Source of the DNA: Roseburia_D sp964388945
GTDB lineage: Bacteria; Bacillota; Clostridia; Lachnospirales; Lachnospiraceae
Assembly: GCA_964388945.1 (NCBI GenBank)
Contig: CAYMCM010000004.1
Span: forward strand, 1-64,000
Length of the DNA: 64,000 bases
Reading direction: 5' to 3'
The translations under genes and the position numbers were made by a program. A model generated the notes under the pieces. The model was not told the DNA's origin. It worked only from the letters and a program-made list of their open reading frames with translations, and ran no database searches. This document shows, piece after piece, positions 1-8,235 of the stretch; position 1 is the stretch's first letter; each line of letters opens with the position of its first letter.

Positions 1-514
1 GGATAATATTTGCTTTGTCCAATCTGTACTCAATCTTACCAGCTTTGATGTCGTTAATTGCTTTTGTCACATCCATGGTAACTGTTCCGGCTTTCGGGTT
101 CGGCATTAAGCCCTTAGGTCCAAGGACACGTCCGAGACGTCCAACAACACCCATCATATCAGGAGTAGCAACAACTACGTCGAAATCCAACCATCCTTCA
201 TTCTGGATCTTCGGAATCAATTCTTCGCCGCCAACGTAATCTGCGCCTGCTGCCTGAGCCTCATCAACTTTGGTTCCTTTCGCGAAAACCAAAACTTTAA
301 CTGTCTTACCTGTTCCATGCGGTAAAACAACAGCTCCACGAATCTGCTGTTCTGCATGACGTCCATCACAACCGGTTCTGATATGAACTTCGATTGTCTC
401 GTCAAATTTAGCTACTGCCGCTTTCTTTGCAAGGCTGATAGCTTCTTCTGTATCATATAAAGTTGCACGGTCGATTGCCTTTGCAGCTTCAAGATATTTT
501 TTTCCTCTTTTCAT
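1..514 (-). CDS. rplA: 50S ribosomal protein L1, partial (3' end outside window)
   Basis: Ribosomal protein L1 of the large-subunit L1 stalk; in this family it also represses its own operon by binding mRNA. The visible 171 codons start MKRGKKYLEAAK and contain the L1 signatures IRGAVVLPHGTGKT and LGPKGLMPNPKAGTV. The ATG at 514 has a strong AGGAGGT ribosome site about 7 bases upstream. The family is about 230 residues long, so roughly the last quarter lies beyond the left edge. It follows rplK by 72 bases in the conserved secE-nusG-rplK-rplA order. Confidence 0.97.
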   Translation of the reverse strand, partial: MKRGKKYLEAAKAIDRATLYDTEEAISLAKKAAVAKFDETIEVHIRTGCDGRHAEQQIRGAVVLPHGTGKTVKVLVFAKGTKVDEAQAAGADYVGGEELIPKIQNEGWLDFDVVVATPDMMGVVGRLGRVLGPKGLMPNPKAGTVTMDVTKAINDIKAGKIEYRLDKANII

Positions 515-586
515 TAAAAATTACCTCCTGTGGTAGTATCGGGAGAGATCCCTCCCACTGTTTTTCGATAGCTTTTTGTTTTTGGC

Positions 587-1012
587 TTACTGTTCTACTT
601 CTACGCCCATACTTCTTGCAGTTCCTGCAATCATGCTCATAGCCGCTTCTAAGGATGCTGCATTTAAGTCCGGCATTTTTGTCTCAGCAATTTCTTTTAA
701 TTTGTCTTTAGAAAGTGTTGCAACTTTTGTCTTGTTCGGAGTTGCAGATGCAGTCTTCAGATTGCATGCTTTCTTGATCATAACTGCTGCAGGCGGAGTC
801 TTTGTAATGAAGCTGAAGCTTCTGTCTGCATATACAGTGATGACTACAGGTACGACTGTATCGCCCATATCTGCTGTCTTAGCGTTGAACTGTTTTGTGA
901 ATTCAACAATGTTTACACCATGCTGTCCTAAAGCCGGTCCAACAGGTGGTGCTGGTGTAGCTTTTCCGGCAGCGATCTGTAATTTGATATATCCTTCTAC
1001 TTTCTTTGCCAT
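587..1012 (-). CDS. rplK: 50S ribosomal protein L11
   Basis: L11 binds the GTPase-associated region of 23S rRNA. The 141-residue length is standard. The N-terminus carries LQIAAGKATPAPPVGPALGQ, the proline-rich hallmark that contacts release and elongation factors, and the C-terminal domain carries the MPDLNAASLEAAM segment. The ATG is preceded by AAAGGAGG. It lies between nusG and rplA in the usual Firmicutes order. Confidence 0.98.
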   Translation of the reverse strand: MAKKVEGYIKLQIAAGKATPAPPVGPALGQHGVNIVEFTKQFNAKTADMGDTVVPVVITVYADRSFSFITKTPPAAVMIKKACNLKTASATPNKTKVATLSKDKLKEIAETKMPDLNAASLEAAMSMIAGTARSMGVEVEQ

Positions 1013-1037
1013 TTGAGGTTGCCTCCTTTTAAACTGT

Positions 1038-1553
1038 TTACATCTTCTTTACTTCTGCGAAACTTATTTCTACCGGCGTTTCGCGGCCGAATAAGTCAAC
1101 GTTAATGGTAACGATCTGTTTTCCATGATTGATCGTCTGGATCGCACCGACTGTGTCCTTCCACACACCGCCGGTCACAACGACCATATCACCTTCTTCA
1201 AAATCAACTACCACATTGTCTGATTTGATTCCCAGCGTATTCATCTCAGCATCGGTAAGCGGTACCGGCTTAGATCCCGGTCCGACAAATCCGGTCACTC
1301 CTCTGGTATTTCTGACCACATACCATGTGTCGTCATTCATCACCATATTGATCAGTACGTAGCCCGGGAACATTTTCTTCTGAACCTGCTTTTTCGCACC
1401 ATTCTTCAGTTCAACAACGTCCTGCATTGGAACACGGACCTCTAAAATCTGATCCTCCAGATGTCTGTTTTCAATTGTCTTATCAATGTTCGCTTTTACC
1501 TTATTCTCATATCCCGAATAAGTATGCGCTACATACCAGTGTGCCTCTGCCAT
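1038..1553 (-). CDS. nusG: Transcription termination/antitermination factor NusG
   Basis: NusG binds RNA polymerase and links transcription to pausing, termination and translation. At 171 residues it has the N-terminal NGN domain (WYVAHTYSGYENKVKANI at residues ~6-23; FPGYVLINM; VRNTRGVTGFVG) and a C-terminal KOW domain (GDMVVVTGGVWKDTVGAIQ at ~120-138). It is 25 bases upstream of rplK and 18 bases downstream of secE, as in most Firmicutes. Confidence 0.97.
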   Translation of the reverse strand: MAEAHWYVAHTYSGYENKVKANIDKTIENRHLEDQILEVRVPMQDVVELKNGAKKQVQKKMFPGYVLINMVMNDDTWYVVRNTRGVTGFVGPGSKPVPLTDAEMNTLGIKSDNVVVDFEEGDMVVVTGGVWKDTVGAIQTINHGKQIVTINVDLFGRETPVEISFAEVKKM

Positions 1554-1571
1554 AACTAACCTCTGCCTCCA

Positions 1572-1781
1572 TTATAATTTCACCAGGATATCAACGCCAT
1601 GCTGAATAAAGAAATCCAGCACCGCAATGATCAAACCTACAACTACTGACACAATAACGACTGCTGTCGTCTGCTTGGCAAGTGAATCTTTTGCAGGCCA
1701 AATAATTTTTCCAAATTCAGCCTTGAGGCCGGCAAACCAGTTTTCCTTTGGAGCTTTGCTTGTTTTCTCGGTTTCTCCCAT
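1572..1781 (-). CDS. secE: Preprotein translocase subunit SecE
   Basis: A small single-span SecE of 69 residues. The amphipathic helix with conserved EFGKIIWPAKDSL is followed by one transmembrane helix (TTAVVIVSVVVGLIIAVLDF). SecE clamps SecY in the translocon at the plasma membrane. The short one-helix form is the one normal in Gram-positive bacteria. It lies between rpmG and nusG, which confirms the assignment. Confidence 0.95.
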   Translation of the reverse strand: MGETEKTSKAPKENWFAGLKAEFGKIIWPAKDSLAKQTTAVVIVSVVVGLIIAVLDFFIQHGVDILVKL

Positions 1782-1811
1782 AATCTCACTTCCTTACTTG
1801 CTCAATCTGAA

Positions 1812-1961
1812 TTATTTGGTTTCCTTGTGTAAAGTATGAGTTCTGCAGAATCTGCAATACTTTTTGGTCTCCATTCTGTCCGGATGAGCTTTCTTGTCCT
1901 TGGTCATGTTATAGTTACGCTGCTTACACTCTGTGCATGCTAATGTAATCTTTGTTCGCAC
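1812..1961 (-). CDS. rpmG: 50S ribosomal protein L33, zinc-binding type
   Basis: A 49-residue protein starting with GTG at 1961 behind GGAGGT. It reads VRTKITLACTECKQRNY at the N-terminus and YCRFCRTHTLHKETK at the end. The two CxxC pairs (CTEC and CRFC) mark the zinc-binding (C+) form of L33. It is first in the operon, 30 bases before secE, and is served by the promoter at 2042-2070. Confidence 0.95.
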   Translation of the reverse strand: MRTKITLACTECKQRNYNMTKDKKAHPDRMETKKYCRFCRTHTLHKETK

Positions 1962-2041
1962 AACTTCCACCTCCGTTTTAATTCTTTTGCTTGTGGTCTA
2001 ATTTTAAGCATAAAAAAAAGACCTGTTACAATCGCTAGTCT

Positions 2042-2070
2042 AATATATCACAATCTCATATCTGCGTCAA
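2042..2070 (-). promoter_or_regulatory. Sigma-A promoter of the rpmG-secE-nusG-rplK-rplA operon
   Basis: Reading the minus strand: TTGACG (2070-2065), a 17-base spacer, TATATT (2047-2042). This is near consensus and lies ~80 bases upstream of the rpmG GTG start, leaving a short untranslated leader that contains a T-rich stretch. Confidence 0.8.
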
Positions 2071-2170
2071 CACTTTTCTGCCGCCATTTTTATTAGGTTA
2101 TGATACCATTATATATAATGGAAATCAAGTCCGAGTTTGGAAATTTTTTTCATATTTTTTTACTTTTTAC

Positions 2171-2197
2171 TAAATATTTTTCACTTTCTGCCGAAAT
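2171..2197 (+). promoter_or_regulatory. Sigma-28 (FliA/SigD) type promoter of the FliD-like gene
   Basis: TAAA (2171-2174), 15 bases, GCCGAAAT (2190-2197). It differs by one base from the SigD -10 box GCCGATAT and has the exact -35 core and spacing. It is ~170 bases upstream of the ATG at 2367. The same architecture recurs before flagellin, flaG and flgM. Confidence 0.75.
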
Positions 2198-2257
2198 AAG
2201 TTAATAACAGCTATTGTGTCCTGCGGAAACTATTTTTTCCGCGCTCACAGCTAATTC

Positions 2258-2286
2258 GTGACAAACGTAAAGTTTCGTATTATAAT
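2258..2286 (+). promoter_or_regulatory. Probable second, sigma-A promoter of the FliD-like gene
   Basis: GTGACA (2258-2263), 17 bases, TATAAT (2281-2286). One mismatch in the -35 and a perfect -10. It is nearer the gene than the sigma-28 site, so the gene may be read from both housekeeping and flagellar polymerase. The remaining intergenic DNA (1962-2366) is AT-rich with no further gene seen. Confidence 0.6.
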
Positions 2287-2366
2287 AAGGTTATCTGAAA
2301 ATGGATTTTTGATTTATCCCGGTGCACGATACAGCACTCATTTCAAGGAAGAAAGGAGGGGATAAC

Positions 2367-3665
2367 ATGGCAAGGATCGACTCTGCCTATTCTTACTATC
2401 TGAATACTTACGGCAGTTCATCTGTCTCTCGTTATGACACACATAAAAAGAGCGAACTGCGAAACACCTGTAATCGTATTGTAAAACTAAACAAAGAATC
2501 TCCTCTGTATAAGATTTCTTCTTCCAGGGATGTCAAAAAATTTGCAATCGATATCAAAGAAAACACAAGACGCATTCAAAACGTTGTATCTTCTCTTTCG
2601 GAAGGTGACGACGGTCTATGGAGCAATTTCCAGAAAAAGATTGCGGTTTCGAGCAACGAGGATTTAGTTACCGCAGAATATGTCGGAACCGGAAACGGTT
2701 CTGAGAACACAGACAGTTTTTCCCTTGAGGTAAAACAGCTTGCCGGTCCACAGGTCAATTACGGAAATTATCTGGAAAACGATGTGCTCGATATTGCCCC
2801 GGGAAGTTACTCTTTTGATTTGAATACGATTTCCAATTCTTATGAATTTCAATTTAATGTAAACGAAGATGACACAAACCGCAGTGTTTTAGCCAAACTT
2901 GCAAAGCTCATTAACGGTGCCGATATCGGGCTCAATGCAAAGCTCGTAATGGATGACCGCAATATGAGTGCCTTAAAGATAGAATCTGTCCAAACCGGTC
3001 TCGAAGAAGGATGCAAGGCTCTTTTTTCCATTTATCCGGGAACAGAAAATGCTTCTATTCAGGCAATGGATACGCTTGGAATCGACAACACCGTCTCGCA
3101 GGCATCCAATTCTTCTTTCTTACTAAATGGTCAGGAACATTCTTCCCTGTCCAATACTTTTATGGTCAACAACACCTTTGAAGTGACCCTGCACGGGATC
3201 AGCAATGACGACGAACCGACCACAATCGGCTTTAAGACCAACGCAGATGCTATCGCAGATAATGTGGAAGAACTGGTCAGCTCCTACAACGGGATCATCG
3301 AAACTGCCCATAATTATTCCACAACACAGCCGGAAAGCCACAAACTTTATTCTGACATGTCAAACGTTGCCTATCGTTTTTACAGCGAATTCGAATCCAT
3401 GGGACTGGATATTGCGGATGACGGCATCATCCATATTGACCGGGATACTTTAACGGATGCGGTTACAAAAGAAGATTCTTCTGCTTATTTTTCTGCTTTA
3501 AACCACTTCAAGGACACGCTAAAGGAAAAAGCTTCTCAGGCTTCGTTAAATCCGATGGCCTATGTAAACAAGGTCATCATCGCTTATAAAAATCCGGGAC
3601 ACAATCTGACTGCTCCATATGTCACGAGTATTTACTCCGGCATGATGTTAGACCGGTTCTGTTAG
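2367..3665 (+). CDS. FliD-like (filament cap related) protein, lone copy
   Basis: A 432-residue protein of no certain function. The start MARIDSAYSYYLN is chosen because AAAGGAGGG sits 7 bases before the ATG at 2367; a longer reading from 2322 has no ribosome site. Residues ~90-250 resemble the FliD hook-associated region (FSLEVKQLAGPQVNY, then a beta-rich stretch ending in LKIESVQTGL), comparable to LKIKQLAKGTYI in the true FliD at 49494-51119. The C-terminus (YVTSIYSGMMLDRF) is not a canonical FliD D0 coiled coil. No signal peptide is seen, which fits flagellar type III export. It stands apart from the flagellar locus, on the opposite strand, but has a sigma-28 promoter. It is either a minor cap or filament protein or a degenerate fliD paralogue. 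Confidence 0.6.
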   Translation: MARIDSAYSYYLNTYGSSSVSRYDTHKKSELRNTCNRIVKLNKESPLYKISSSRDVKKFAIDIKENTRRIQNVVSSLSEGDDGLWSNFQKKIAVSSNEDLVTAEYVGTGNGSENTDSFSLEVKQLAGPQVNYGNYLENDVLDIAPGSYSFDLNTISNSYEFQFNVNEDDTNRSVLAKLAKLINGADIGLNAKLVMDDRNMSALKIESVQTGLEEGCKALFSIYPGTENASIQAMDTLGIDNTVSQASNSSFLLNGQEHSSLSNTFMVNNTFEVTLHGISNDDEPTTIGFKTNADAIADNVEELVSSYNGIIETAHNYSTTQPESHKLYSDMSNVAYRFYSEFESMGLDIADDGIIHIDRDTLTDAVTKEDSSAYFSALNHFKDTLKEKASQASLNPMAYVNKVIIAYKNPGHNLTAPYVTSIYSGMMLDRFC

Positions 3666-3684
3666 AAAATAGCTTATGAATAAA

Positions 3685-3739
3685 ACCGCTGTTCAAAAGT
3701 CTCCTCCCAATACGGCTTTTAAACAGCGGTTCATTTTTT
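3685..3739 (+). terminator. Rho-independent terminator, probably bidirectional
   Basis: A stem made from ACCGCTGTT(C)AAAAG (3685-3699) and CTTTTAAACAGCGGT (3716-3730), followed on the plus strand by ATTTTTT. On the minus strand the hairpin is followed by TTTTATT, so it may also end the glycan operon that converges here. Confidence 0.75.
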
Positions 3740-4910
3740 ACTTCTGATCCTCACCAAAAACCACATCCAGCATCTGCTGCAGGCGTGTCCTGTAAGAATG
3801 CAGTTTTTTCACTTTTTCATATCCATGCATGGCGATTGCCCGCCGTTCTTTTTCATGTTCCAGATAATACAAGCTCTTCTCTACCAGATCTTTCTCACCG
3901 TCAAAACAGACAAAGTCGCGATCTTCTACAAATATTTCCGGAAGTTCTGCCTGAAAATTTGTCATCAGAAACCCGCCCGCTCCCATGATATCCCACATAC
4001 GAAGCGGCAGCCCGGTCTTGATATTTGGAATCGTAAAATTTAGATTGATCCGGCTCATGCGAAATACTTTCGGCATCTGTGTCCAATAATCCACCGACCC
4101 GCGGTAATTCACACGTATCAGCTCCCTGGTGTTGCTGTTGGTATATATCGTAACCGGAACCCGTTTAGACAACGCGATCAGTCCTTTCTTCCGCTGCATG
4201 GCAGCAATTTTAAACCCAAGCACCGTTGTTGAAAAAATAAGTCCGAGATCCGAAAAAGAATCCTCTGATTTTTCCAGTTTAAAATACTGCTGCAGTTGCT
4301 CCAATATATCCGGCGTCAGCATTTCTTCTATGATATTTGCACCGCTGACACTCATCTGCGCCTGCATTACAGCTTCCAGATAGCCTCTCAGATAATCCGG
4401 CAGCACGACTTTTAATTTATCGTAAGTATTACGTTCATACAGACTGCCCACAAACGCAACCTCATTGCGGTATGCATCCAGATCCCCCGCCCCGTCTATG
4501 ATCGCATCCAGCCGGTCTGTGTCTACCGCAAGCGGGAGGTAGTACATATGCTTTACGCCCATCCCCTGAAATTCCAGACAGTTGCTCTTATCAAAATTAA
4601 AAATATAATTGCAGTCATTAAATACCGATCTGTGGTACATACTGATCAGTGGATTATCACACGACCACGAAAGATATCTGACCCTGCATTTTTCACAGAC
4701 AATGGAAACCACCGCAAAATAGTTCACTGTAAAAACAAAATCATATTTCTTTTTTCTAAGAAGGCCTTCAAGTCTGCGCTCAAACACTTCATCTCTGTCA
4801 TAGCTTTGCAGCTCCTGCTCAATGACATCCACTTCATGTCCCATCGCCAGAAACGTTTCTTTGATATCCCGGTAATTATATGCTTTCCATTTATAGATTA
4901 AAATCTGCAC
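3738..4910 (-). CDS. CgeB-like glycosyltransferase (DUF3880 type)
   Basis: A 390-residue two-domain glycosyltransferase. The start is GTG at 4910, with GGAGGG lying inside the end of the upstream gene. The N-terminal half (MQILIYKWKAYNYRDIK; YDFVFTVNYF; YLSWSCDNPL; FDKSNCLEFQGMGVKHMYYL) matches the DUF3880 pattern. The C-terminal half (RINLNFTIPNIKTGLPLRMWD; IMGAGGFLMTNFQAEL) matches the Glyco_trans_1_2 nucleotide-sugar-binding half of CgeB proteins. It is the last gene of the long glycan operon, next to a second CgeB-like gene. Acceptor and donor sugars cannot be read from sequence; flagellin or its glycan is the likely acceptor by context. Confidence 0.75.
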   Translation of the reverse strand: MQILIYKWKAYNYRDIKETFLAMGHEVDVIEQELQSYDRDEVFERRLEGLLRKKKYDFVFTVNYFAVVSIVCEKCRVRYLSWSCDNPLISMYHRSVFNDCNYIFNFDKSNCLEFQGMGVKHMYYLPLAVDTDRLDAIIDGAGDLDAYRNEVAFVGSLYERNTYDKLKVVLPDYLRGYLEAVMQAQMSVSGANIIEEMLTPDILEQLQQYFKLEKSEDSFSDLGLIFSTTVLGFKIAAMQRKKGLIALSKRVPVTIYTNSNTRELIRVNYRGSVDYWTQMPKVFRMSRINLNFTIPNIKTGLPLRMWDIMGAGGFLMTNFQAELPEIFVEDRDFVCFDGEKDLVEKSLYYLEHEKERRAIAMHGYEKVKKLHSYRTRLQQMLDVVFGEDQK

Positions 4911-4911
4911 C

Positions 4912-6081
4912 TTATCCCTCCAGCATGGAACATATTTCTTTCACGCGGCTCTTCCATGTATGTCCTTCGTATGCCGTTTCATATCCTGCATCCGCAATCT
5001 GATGCATCTTTTCCGGATGATCCAGCATATCCCATACCAGCTCCGGCAAACGCGCAATCTCCTCCAATCGAAAACGAACCATCGCCTGTTTCGTTTCAAA
5101 TTCCTGCTGCAGATACTTTGAATCATCACTCACCACACATGCTCCTGACAGCATTCCATTAAAAATGCGGTCATGTGCTCCTGCTTTGTACCAGGTCATC
5201 GTATTTAAAACAATCTTCGCATCACACATCAGCGGCAGGATCTCCGGTGCCAATACTTTTCCTCCGTAATGTAAATGCGGATTCCTGCTCCACTCACATT
5301 CATTCCATCCGGTTCCATAAGCCGTCACATCTATCCCGCTCTCCACCAAAAGCTTCACTGCCTGTTCACGGAAAAAGGATGTCGCATAAGAATCCAGAAA
5401 TCGCATTTTTACAATGCTTTCAAACAGCTCCTGGTCACTCAGCATGATCTTTCGTTCTTTCAAATAATGCTCAATCGCATTTTCCGTCGGAACAGACGGA
5501 TCTTTGATCAGATCTTCCAATACCTGCCTTGACATATCGATTGCATCAAACTGTGTCACCGCAGACAGATCCGGTACCAGCATTCCTGCAGTAAAAAAAG
5601 GCAGCGATCCTGCGTACAGCACATGTATCTTTCGCTCCTTTATCTTCTTTTTCTCTCCCGGCAGCCCGACCCCTGCATGCGGCAGAAATCCTACCCGTTC
5701 GATCTGCGGATAAAAACGATGTAAAAAATCCACATGATTCTGATCCGTACAAAGCACCCACGCCGTCTTTGGCATATGCGCCAGTGCTTTTGTATAATGG
5801 AACGGATGATCCATCAGAATATTCACATATGGGATTTCAAACTGTTCCCAGATATTTTTTCCTTCCGGCAGTTCCAGATTATAGCCGAGATTGTTAAAGG
5901 TAATCACCGCCGTAACTGGCGTCATCGCAAAAAGCGCAAATTCTTTGAGACTGTCTTCCATGTGATTTGCATCTAAAACCAAACATTCATAGTCCATTTG
6001 TTCTAATGCACTTTTTATCTCATTTGTAAACAGATCGATCGTATCGTAAACACCCTCGATCAACACAATTTTTTTCTTCAT
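4912..6081 (-). CDS. CgeB-like glycosyltransferase, second copy
   Basis: A 389-residue cytoplasmic glycosyltransferase related in layout to its neighbour at 3738-4910. The N-terminal Rossmann half has VYDTIDLFTNEIKSAL and PYVNILMDHPFHY. The C-terminal half has VTAYGTGWNECEW, LHYGGKVLAPEILPLM, VLNTMTWYKAGAHDRIFNGM and LSGACVVSDD, the acceptor/donor cleft pattern of CgeB proteins. Its ATG overlaps the stop of the upstream GT2-TPR gene as ATGA, which implies translational coupling. The substrate is unknown. Two tandem CgeB-type enzymes suggest two successive sugar additions. Confidence 0.75.
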   Translation of the reverse strand: MKKKIVLIEGVYDTIDLFTNEIKSALEQMDYECLVLDANHMEDSLKEFALFAMTPVTAVITFNNLGYNLELPEGKNIWEQFEIPYVNILMDHPFHYTKALAHMPKTAWVLCTDQNHVDFLHRFYPQIERVGFLPHAGVGLPGEKKKIKERKIHVLYAGSLPFFTAGMLVPDLSAVTQFDAIDMSRQVLEDLIKDPSVPTENAIEHYLKERKIMLSDQELFESIVKMRFLDSYATSFFREQAVKLLVESGIDVTAYGTGWNECEWSRNPHLHYGGKVLAPEILPLMCDAKIVLNTMTWYKAGAHDRIFNGMLSGACVVSDDSKYLQQEFETKQAMVRFRLEEIARLPELVWDMLDHPEKMHQIADAGYETAYEGHTWKSRVKEICSMLEG

Positions 6082-7229
6082 CTCTTATCTCTATTTTTTA
6101 ACCCTATTTGCTGTAATCGTTCTCTGGCTTTTGCATAATCCCCGCACTTTTGGTAAAAAGCCGTTGCCTCTTCCTTCTGTTCCAGACATTCATAGATCAC
6201 ACCGACATTATACCACGCCAGATAAGAATTCGTGCCAACCGTCTTTGCACTCTGCTTTTTTGTCGCGCGCAAAAACTCCCGTATCGCTTCCTCAAACCTC
6301 ACATTTTTCATGTAGATCAGTCCCATTAGGAACAAAAAATCCGCGCTATAAGAAAACGCATCATAAATACCCTCAAATCCAAGTGCCTGCACCTGTTTTC
6401 CGCTGTTTAGAAGCGCATAACCGTAACTTTCAACCATATCTCTCACATATTCCGAACGCGGGTCCAGATCAAATCCCAGTCCCTTATCAAAATATGTACA
6501 GGCTTCCTCATAAGATTCCATCAAAAAGAAACTCTTGCCCAGCTGATAATACAGATACGGAAGTTGTTTTTGCCGCTCATCTGCCGCAGCATCTTCTGCC
6601 GTTTCCCTATTCGCAGACATTTTCTCCCGTTCCAACACATCCAGTTCCTTTTGCAGCAGCTTAATATTCCGCTTTGCTTTCTCTTTCTTCTGCTCCGGCG
6701 AAAGATCATATCCGCTGTGTGTGATCGTAAGCTCTGTCAGATATGTCTCATACGGTGCGTGGTCGAATGCCTTCACCTGTTCATGAATACATCCTTCATA
6801 ATGAAATCGACTTTTAGAAAACACACGGTTGATCCATTCCACGCTCTCACGCCGCTCTCCGCACTCCAAAAAAAAGTTCCGTCTTTTGATACGGCCAACT
6901 TTCTGCGGATTCTCCGCTGCCATCTTCAAAAAATCCGTAATATCTCTTTCCTTCATCGGCTCAAGATACTCATCACTGTCCAGTATGAGCACCATATCAT
7001 TTGACGCCTTACTGATCGCAAAATTCTTTGCCGCCGAAAAATCGTCACACCACACAAAATTATAGACCTGATCCGTGTAATCCCTTGCAATACGGACGGT
7101 ATCATCCGTCGAACCCGTATCCACCACAACTACCTCAAAAGGAAATTTGGTGAGCGCCAAAAGACATTTTTTTAAATTGTTTTCTTCGTTTTTTACAATA
7201 ATGCAAACGGAAATTTTCCTCTCACACAT
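6078..7229 (-). CDS. GT2 glycosyltransferase with C-terminal TPR-like repeats
   Basis: A 383-residue protein. The start MCERKISVCIIVKNEE at 7229 is preferred because GGGAGAAGG precedes it; the ATG at 7268 has no ribosome site. The GT-A fold is clear: SVCIIVKNEENNLKKCL, VVVDTGSTDDTV, and LILDSDEYLEPM with the DSD metal motif. Residues ~215-375 hold helical pairs of TPR type (LYYQLGKSFFLMESYEEA; DFLFLMGLIYMKN; WYNVGVIYECLEQKEEA). This GT2-TPR layout is the one of the SunS family, which glycosylates peptides directly, so a protein acceptor such as flagellin is possible. It begins a three-gene unit with the two CgeB-like genes. Confidence 0.85.
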   Translation of the reverse strand: MCERKISVCIIVKNEENNLKKCLLALTKFPFEVVVVDTGSTDDTVRIARDYTDQVYNFVWCDDFSAAKNFAISKASNDMVLILDSDEYLEPMKERDITDFLKMAAENPQKVGRIKRRNFFLECGERRESVEWINRVFSKSRFHYEGCIHEQVKAFDHAPYETYLTELTITHSGYDLSPEQKKEKAKRNIKLLQKELDVLEREKMSANRETAEDAAADERQKQLPYLYYQLGKSFFLMESYEEACTYFDKGLGFDLDPRSEYVRDMVESYGYALLNSGKQVQALGFEGIYDAFSYSADFLFLMGLIYMKNVRFEEAIREFLRATKKQSAKTVGTNSYLAWYNVGVIYECLEQKEEATAFYQKCGDYAKARERLQQIGLKNRDKR

Positions 7230-7315
7230 CGTTCCTTCTCCCAGCAATTTTTTGGTATTTTCCAACATCTATTTCATCAATTATTTTAATCTGTCACATT
7301 CTGGTCTTTTTAAAT

Positions 7316-7367
7316 CGAATTTGGCGAAAATACCAGGAAGTGGCAGATATGTCTTTCGCCAAATTCG
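7316..7367. repeat. 14-bp perfect inverted repeat in the GT2-TPR leader
   Basis: CGAATTTGGCGAAA (7316-7329) and TTTCGCCAAATTCG (7354-7367) are exact complements separated by 24 bases. There is no T-run on either side, so it is not an ordinary terminator. It may be a structured leader or a protein-binding site upstream of the gene starting at 7229. Confidence 0.7.
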
Positions 7368-7380
7368 TTTGATCTTTGTG

Positions 7381-7400
7381 CAAAAACAGAACTGTTTTTG
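7381..7400. repeat. 20-bp palindrome
   Basis: CAAAAACAG-AA-CTGTTTTTG: 9-bp perfect arms around a 2-base centre, 13 bases from the larger inverted repeat. A smaller palindrome TTTCGCGAAA follows at about 7463-7472. The rest of the 517-base gap 7230-7746 is AT-rich with a possible -10 TATAAT on the minus strand at 7433-7428; no gene was found in it. Confidence 0.6.
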
Positions 7401-7600
7401 CGATTTGTTTAACTCTTTTCGTCCTCAATTATAACAGGTCATTTTCGAAGACACCATGTCGTTTCGCGAAAGTTTGCAACTTTTTTCATGTTTTTTGACA
7501 TTTTTCTCATTTATAAGTTTAAAACACCTTTTAACATATGCAAAACAAAGACGATCTTTCGTTTATGCCATAAATCATCCAACCAAATTTATATGATTTT

Positions 7601-7629
7601 ATTGTAACACAGGAACTTTTTTGGAGCAA
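7601..7629 (-). promoter_or_regulatory. Possible sigma-A promoter for the GT2-TPR / CgeB unit
   Basis: Minus strand TTGCTC (7629-7624), 17 bases, TACAAT (7606-7601). The -10 is good and the -35 weak. It would give a leader of ~370 bases that contains both inverted repeats. Confidence 0.35.
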
Positions 7630-7746
7630 ATGCATTTCTCCACGCACATCTGATAATCTTCTGCAATAGATTTATTGCTGACTTCTTAGATAATAACTGA
7701 TATGAAAGAAACTATAATTAAAAATTACAGCTTAGATCTGAATTTG

Positions 7747-8208
7747 TCATGAAATTTTTTCTAATATTTTTGAATGCTCTGCCGTAACGTTCTTTAACAC
7801 CTCAATATCACACTGCATATCCGGGATCTGTAAGGTCACTGCTTCAAATCTCCTCGTTGCCGGGACATAGTTCTCCGCAAGGATTTTGATATTTCTGTCC
7901 GTAATATTTTCAAGATGTAACTCAAGCTTAGTCACACGGTTGTCCAACTTCTGCATACCGATCTCTAGCTTCGCTACTCCGTTTTCCAGTTTTGCTACTC
8001 TGGTCTCTAGCTTCGCTACTCCGTTTTCCAGCTTTACTACTCTGGTCTCTAACTTCGCTACTCCGGTCTCTAGCTTCGCCATGCCAGTCTGCAGCTTCTC
8101 TACATCCGTCTTCACCTCTGCAATATCTTCCCTCACCGGCCGCAACGCTCTATCCAACTTCGTATCCATCATATCAGACATTGCAAGCAGCAGCTCATCA
8201 TTTGTCAT
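7747..8208 (-). CDS. Heptad-repeat coiled-coil protein, copy 1
   Basis: A 153-residue protein of unknown function starting MTNDELLLAMSDMMD at 8208 behind GGAGGG; a longer reading from 8265 lacks a ribosome site. Residues ~38-105 are an unbroken run of heptads of the form xKLExxV, encoded by a 42-bp tandem DNA repeat. The C-terminal ~50 residues (LHLENITDRNIKILAENYVP; HSKILEKIS) are nearly identical in type to those of the paralogue at 31979-32431. No signal peptide, membrane helix or enzyme motif is seen. It has its own promoter and interrupts the glycan operon between legC and the GT2-TPR gene. Confidence 0.8.
   Translation of the reverse strand: MTNDELLLAMSDMMDTKLDRALRPVREDIAEVKTDVEKLQTGMAKLETGVAKLETRVVKLENGVAKLETRVAKLENGVAKLEIGMQKLDNRVTKLELHLENITDRNIKILAENYVPATRRFEAVTLQIPDMQCDIEVLKNVTAEHSKILEKIS
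7963..8088. repeat. 42-bp tandem repeat inside coiled-coil gene 1
   Basis: Two nearly exact 42-base copies (7963-8004, 8005-8046) and a diverged third (8047-8088). They encode 14-residue double heptads of the type VAKLETRVAKLENG. They keep the reading frame, so unequal recombination would change coiled-coil length by whole heptads. Confidence 0.85.
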
Positions 8209-8235
8209 AGCCTTCCCTCCTTTCATTTTACAACC

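Noticed and set aside
576..1016. Plus-strand open frame opposite rplK
   Set aside because: It is the antisense shadow of a certain ribosomal gene and has no ribosome site of its own.
7316..7367. Inverted repeat as a transcription terminator
   Set aside because: The loop is 24 bases and no T-run follows on either strand.
7963..8088. Regular short repeats that could suggest a CRISPR array
   Set aside because: Units are contiguous without unique spacers and are in frame in a coding sequence; they encode heptads of a coiled coil.
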